Assembly (NCBI GenBank): GCA_035578175.1
Contig: JAQMRL010000008.1
Location: 63,071,041-63,135,040 of the forward strand
Direction: 5' to 3'
DNA from: Catonia carolina
Lineage: Eukaryota > Arthropoda > Insecta > Hemiptera > Achilidae
DNA length: 64,000 bases
The stretch's first letter is position 1. Each line of letters starts with the position of its first letter. The notes below the pieces were generated by a model. It did no database searches and was not told where the DNA came from. It was given only the letters and a program-made list of their open reading frames with translations. Shown piece by piece: positions 61,485-64,000 of this stretch. Made by a program: the position numbers and the translations under genes.

Positions 61485-61645
61485 TTTTTTTTTTTTTGTT
61501 TAACGTCTGACTGTTGTGCAATTACTGCTAATGCAGACGGTGAAGGATGAAATGATTTTTTTTGTAACATATGAAAATATGCCGTGCCTGAATGGGATTC
61601 GAACCCAAGATCGCATGATGAAAGGCGAGCACATTACCAACTACG
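61485..61645 (-). mobile_element. S2 tRNA-derived SINE inside a DNA transposon
   Basis: T-run on the left, TTTAACGTCTGACTGTTGTG body, and minus-strand B box GGTTCGAATCCC. The A-box end is shortened (ACTACGCACGTGTGGGTGAC). TGGGT on both sides may be the target duplication. Confidence 0.85.
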
Positions 61646-61861
61646 CACGTGTGGGTGACAGCAACCCACACTATTATACCCTTTGTTTTCGAGTTCTCTT
61701 CGTGTAAGATGTATGGATTTTGTGTGTTATAATAATGACAATTATGTCTGTTTACAGATCCTGTTGCAAATGAAACTCGAGGTTAATATTTTTGCATACC
61801 TATTAATTAACGTCTGATACATTAATTCAAAAATAGCAACCTCTTTGTTGGTCACCCGGTA

Positions 61862-62920
61862 CAAATCTTATGTTTTCAAGTTATAATATGTATCTCAAAG
61901 TATCACATAATTTTTGTCAAACTGATCAATTTCCTTCTATTGTGCTGGTCTCTATATACGTCAACACTTTTTAGTGAATTTCATAATTATTTAAATTATG
62001 TTAAATTAAGTTTTAAATCTCATGAATTTCTCACGCACTTTTTTCAACTTATAGAACTTCAATTCTGTAGATGGTTCCAGTCATTGAAAAGTTCCACTAA
62101 AAATTATTAGTAAAGTTTCTTGTAGTATTTATTTTTTATCAAACAGTTCGTTATGAATTTTAAAGTTTCAAAGTACAATATAAGGTGTCAATAGTGAAAA
62201 TAAAAGCAACAAAAAGATTATCGATGTTATTGTTCCCCCAGAAATATTTTATACGCAATACAATTGTTACAATAATTAAATTTTGTAATGTTTTTAATAC
62301 ATGATAACTTCTATCAAATTTTATTTAAATTTAGATTCCAATAAATATGAAAGTAAAATTTTAGAATTATTGTTACACAATTTCTAATACGTATAGTGTA
62401 TTTAAATTAGGTAACATTATAACAAATAAATTACAGATAAATAAGAGAGTACATTTACTTATTATTAATGTATTTACATATTTTTTAAACTTTTTTTTTT
62501 AAAGAAACAATTACATTATATAATCATGTAAATGTTAACTTATAGTTATTACTATTATTTATTATTATTATTATTTTTATTTTATGCAAACAGTGAACAC
62601 AGAAAATAAGGTTGGAGAAGGCACCACTAGACTTATAAATGAGAAACACCGAAGATAATATTTTCTTATGGCATCAAACTTATATAAAAAAATTTAACTT
62701 ACATGTAAGGTTAGGTAAATTATTTTTCAGATAAACCGTTATATAAAAGCAGAAAGCTTTTGGTTAAATAATCAAATAAGGAAAATGAGATATATTTTGA
62801 CAAATATTACTACAGTAAAGGGTAATTGAAATGTTAAATACAGTAATAGTTCTTAACTACACTGGTTTACTTAAAAGTTCCTTAACTTAAAAATAAGTTA
62901 GGTAGATGAAAAGACTTTTA
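61862..62920. other. non-coding, no recognised feature
   Basis: Highly AT-rich; TATTATTATTATTATTT-type tract near 62,555-62,580. Confidence 0.4.
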
Positions 62921-62924
62921 TCTC

Positions 62925-63235
62925 TAATGTGTGTATGTTACAATCTGTTCAATTCAGAACAATAAGCAACCCCATGACCTAATGAGATGATGTGTATGAA
63001 TTGTAATTGAGGTGTAGTCTTGTACAGACCCAGGTCGACCATTCTTGATAGAGTGTGGTTAATTGAACCCCAACCATCAAAGTACACTGGGAACCACAGT
63101 CTAGTATTCAAATCCACTCAAAAGTAACTAACTTCACTAGGATTTGAACCAGGAACCTTCATCTCAAAAAATCAGCTATTAAACAGCTGACTCGTGGCGA
63201 CGAATTTACCTCTAGACCAACCTGGTCAGTTAAGT
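62925..63235 (-). mobile_element. S3 tRNA-derived SINE, near complete
   Basis: The minus strand begins CTGACCAGGTTGGTCTAGAG with GGTAAATTCGTCGCC (A-box-like) and has a GGTTCAAATCCTAG B box, followed by the body shared with 39,588-39,762. No functional tRNA fold. Confidence 0.75.
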
Positions 63236-63784
63236 GGATGAAAAGTGGGTAACAAAATATACTCAAATTTCTAGATTCAATCCAGAAATCTGATATTCCT
63301 CCCTCACCCCCATCTCTTTATCTTATACCTTTTCAACTAGCCACACCTCTTTTTCTCTTCTGGAAATGTTTCTTTTCTTTTCTGAACTAGATCTGCTCTT
63401 TCTAAGTAGTGTTACGTCCCAGGTTCGTGAAATAAAATTCAAAAGCTTTTATCGAAAATCCAACTATTGTTTTGTTTTATTCAAGAAACATCTTATCAGA
63501 TCCAATGTTGAAATATTTAACACAATTAAAATTCTTAAAACAGTTAAAATCCTTAAAACAATTAAAATTCTTTAAATTCCGTTGGATTAATTATTAAATC
63601 TTCTAAAATACTTTCATCAAAATAAAGTTGAAAAAAATTAATAAATTATTAATATTTTGTTTCTTTTTTTTTTATAAAAATTGTATATCACCTATCCCTT
63701 TAAAAGTTTTAAAAGAGAGTGAGGACAACAATCCAATTTATTTAAATTAAGAAAATTGTCTTTTTCTTTTTTTTTTGTACTCAC
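63236..63784. other. non-coding, no recognised feature
   Basis: AT- and T-rich sequence with short ATTAAAATTCTTAAAACAGT-type tandem units at 63,525-63,575; no gene recognised. Confidence 0.4.
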
Positions 63785-64000
63785 ATCTGACGTTGTGTAA
63801 ATAAGATCATCTGGTGGTACATTGATGTTGATGCTGTAAGAGTGTTTATGTTTACGTTGGAATGTCGTTACGTGCGTACTGTTCGTTATGTTTTGTTTCC
63901 ACTGTCCGTTATGCGTTAGGTGTTCGTATGTGTATCTCCTATTACAATCCTATTACAATCTTCCCCTCCCCCCGGAGAGTAAAGAGAAGCACACAGTACG
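63785..64000 (-). other. possible non-coding exon with a strong donor, running off the right edge
   Basis: On the minus strand a good donor (GTGAGT, 63779-63784) closes a less AT-rich segment containing several CGTAACG/ATAACGG motifs, and the far end carries a C-run. It could be a distal first exon of importin-7, an exon of a neighbouring gene, or chance. No protein was recognised in it. Confidence 0.15.

Larger units (their letters stand above)
60786..61859 (-). mobile_element. IS630/Tc1/mariner-type element containing a SINE
   Basis: TA-flanked; the ends CCGGGTGTCACACAAAGAGG and (inverted right) CCGGGTGACCAACAAAGAGG continue matching for about 45 bp, with a further inverted match near 60,894 and 61,765 (CTCGAGTTTCAT). 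The transposase remnant is on the minus strand and an S2 SINE sits at 61,485-61,645. Confidence 0.88.

Noticed and set aside
1..64000. CRISPR array or bacterial operon
   Set aside because: No regularly spaced repeats or prokaryotic gene organisation; the locus is clearly a spliced eukaryotic gene.

Overview
The window is AT-rich animal DNA, almost certainly from an insect. The only host gene I can recognise is split into small exons with GT/AG junctions. It is surrounded by mariner/IS630-type, piggyBac-like, Penelope-like, LINE and tRNA-SINE debris of the kind seen in insect genomes. The repeat mix would suit a hemipteran, but that is a guess; nothing here fixes the order.

The host gene is importin-7 (Drosophila moleskin), on the minus strand. 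Seventeen consecutive coding exons lie between 47,540 (start codon) and 1,106. All splice phases agree and no internal coding segment is missing. They encode 875 codons of a receptor that is about 1,040 residues long in mammals, so the C-terminal acidic part lies beyond the left edge. A short 5' UTR segment (47,541-47,567) follows a good acceptor, so there is at least one non-coding exon further right. A GTCACGTGAC palindrome sits about 100 bp upstream of the start codon. Exons make up under 6% of the locus; the rest is intron packed with repeats.

Repeat layout, left to right. 2-7 kb: old repeats and small TTAA-flanked elements. 7-12 kb: three mariner remnants and an RTE-like LINE. 13-16 kb: a small inverted-repeat element and a three-level nest containing a large palindrome. 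19-23 kb: LINE tails. 24.7-27.8 kb: a 3-kb element with near-identical 0.6-kb inverted repeats and a decayed Cys-containing ORF. 28.9-31.4 kb: an interspersed repeat (here called R2) hit by SINEs, then a TTAA element ending in a long hairpin. 32.8-37.4 kb: a young element with perfect 95-bp inverted repeats next to exon 3, followed by Penelope-like fragments. One of these is a fold-back insertion with a 14-bp target duplication and a hammerhead-ribozyme-like core. 39-45 kb: 0.4-kb SINE-like repeats and R2 copies. Right of 47.6 kb I find no convincing host coding sequence, only SINEs, five LINE or transposase remnants and AT-rich DNA, plus a possible exon donor at 63.78 kb.

Repeat family labels used below are my own: R2 = 0.94-kb repeat beginning TCTGGTGTGAAAC; R4 = 0.33-kb inverted-repeat element; S1, S2, S3 = tRNA-derived SINEs; S4 = 0.39-kb SINE-like repeat. 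All alignments were made by eye.
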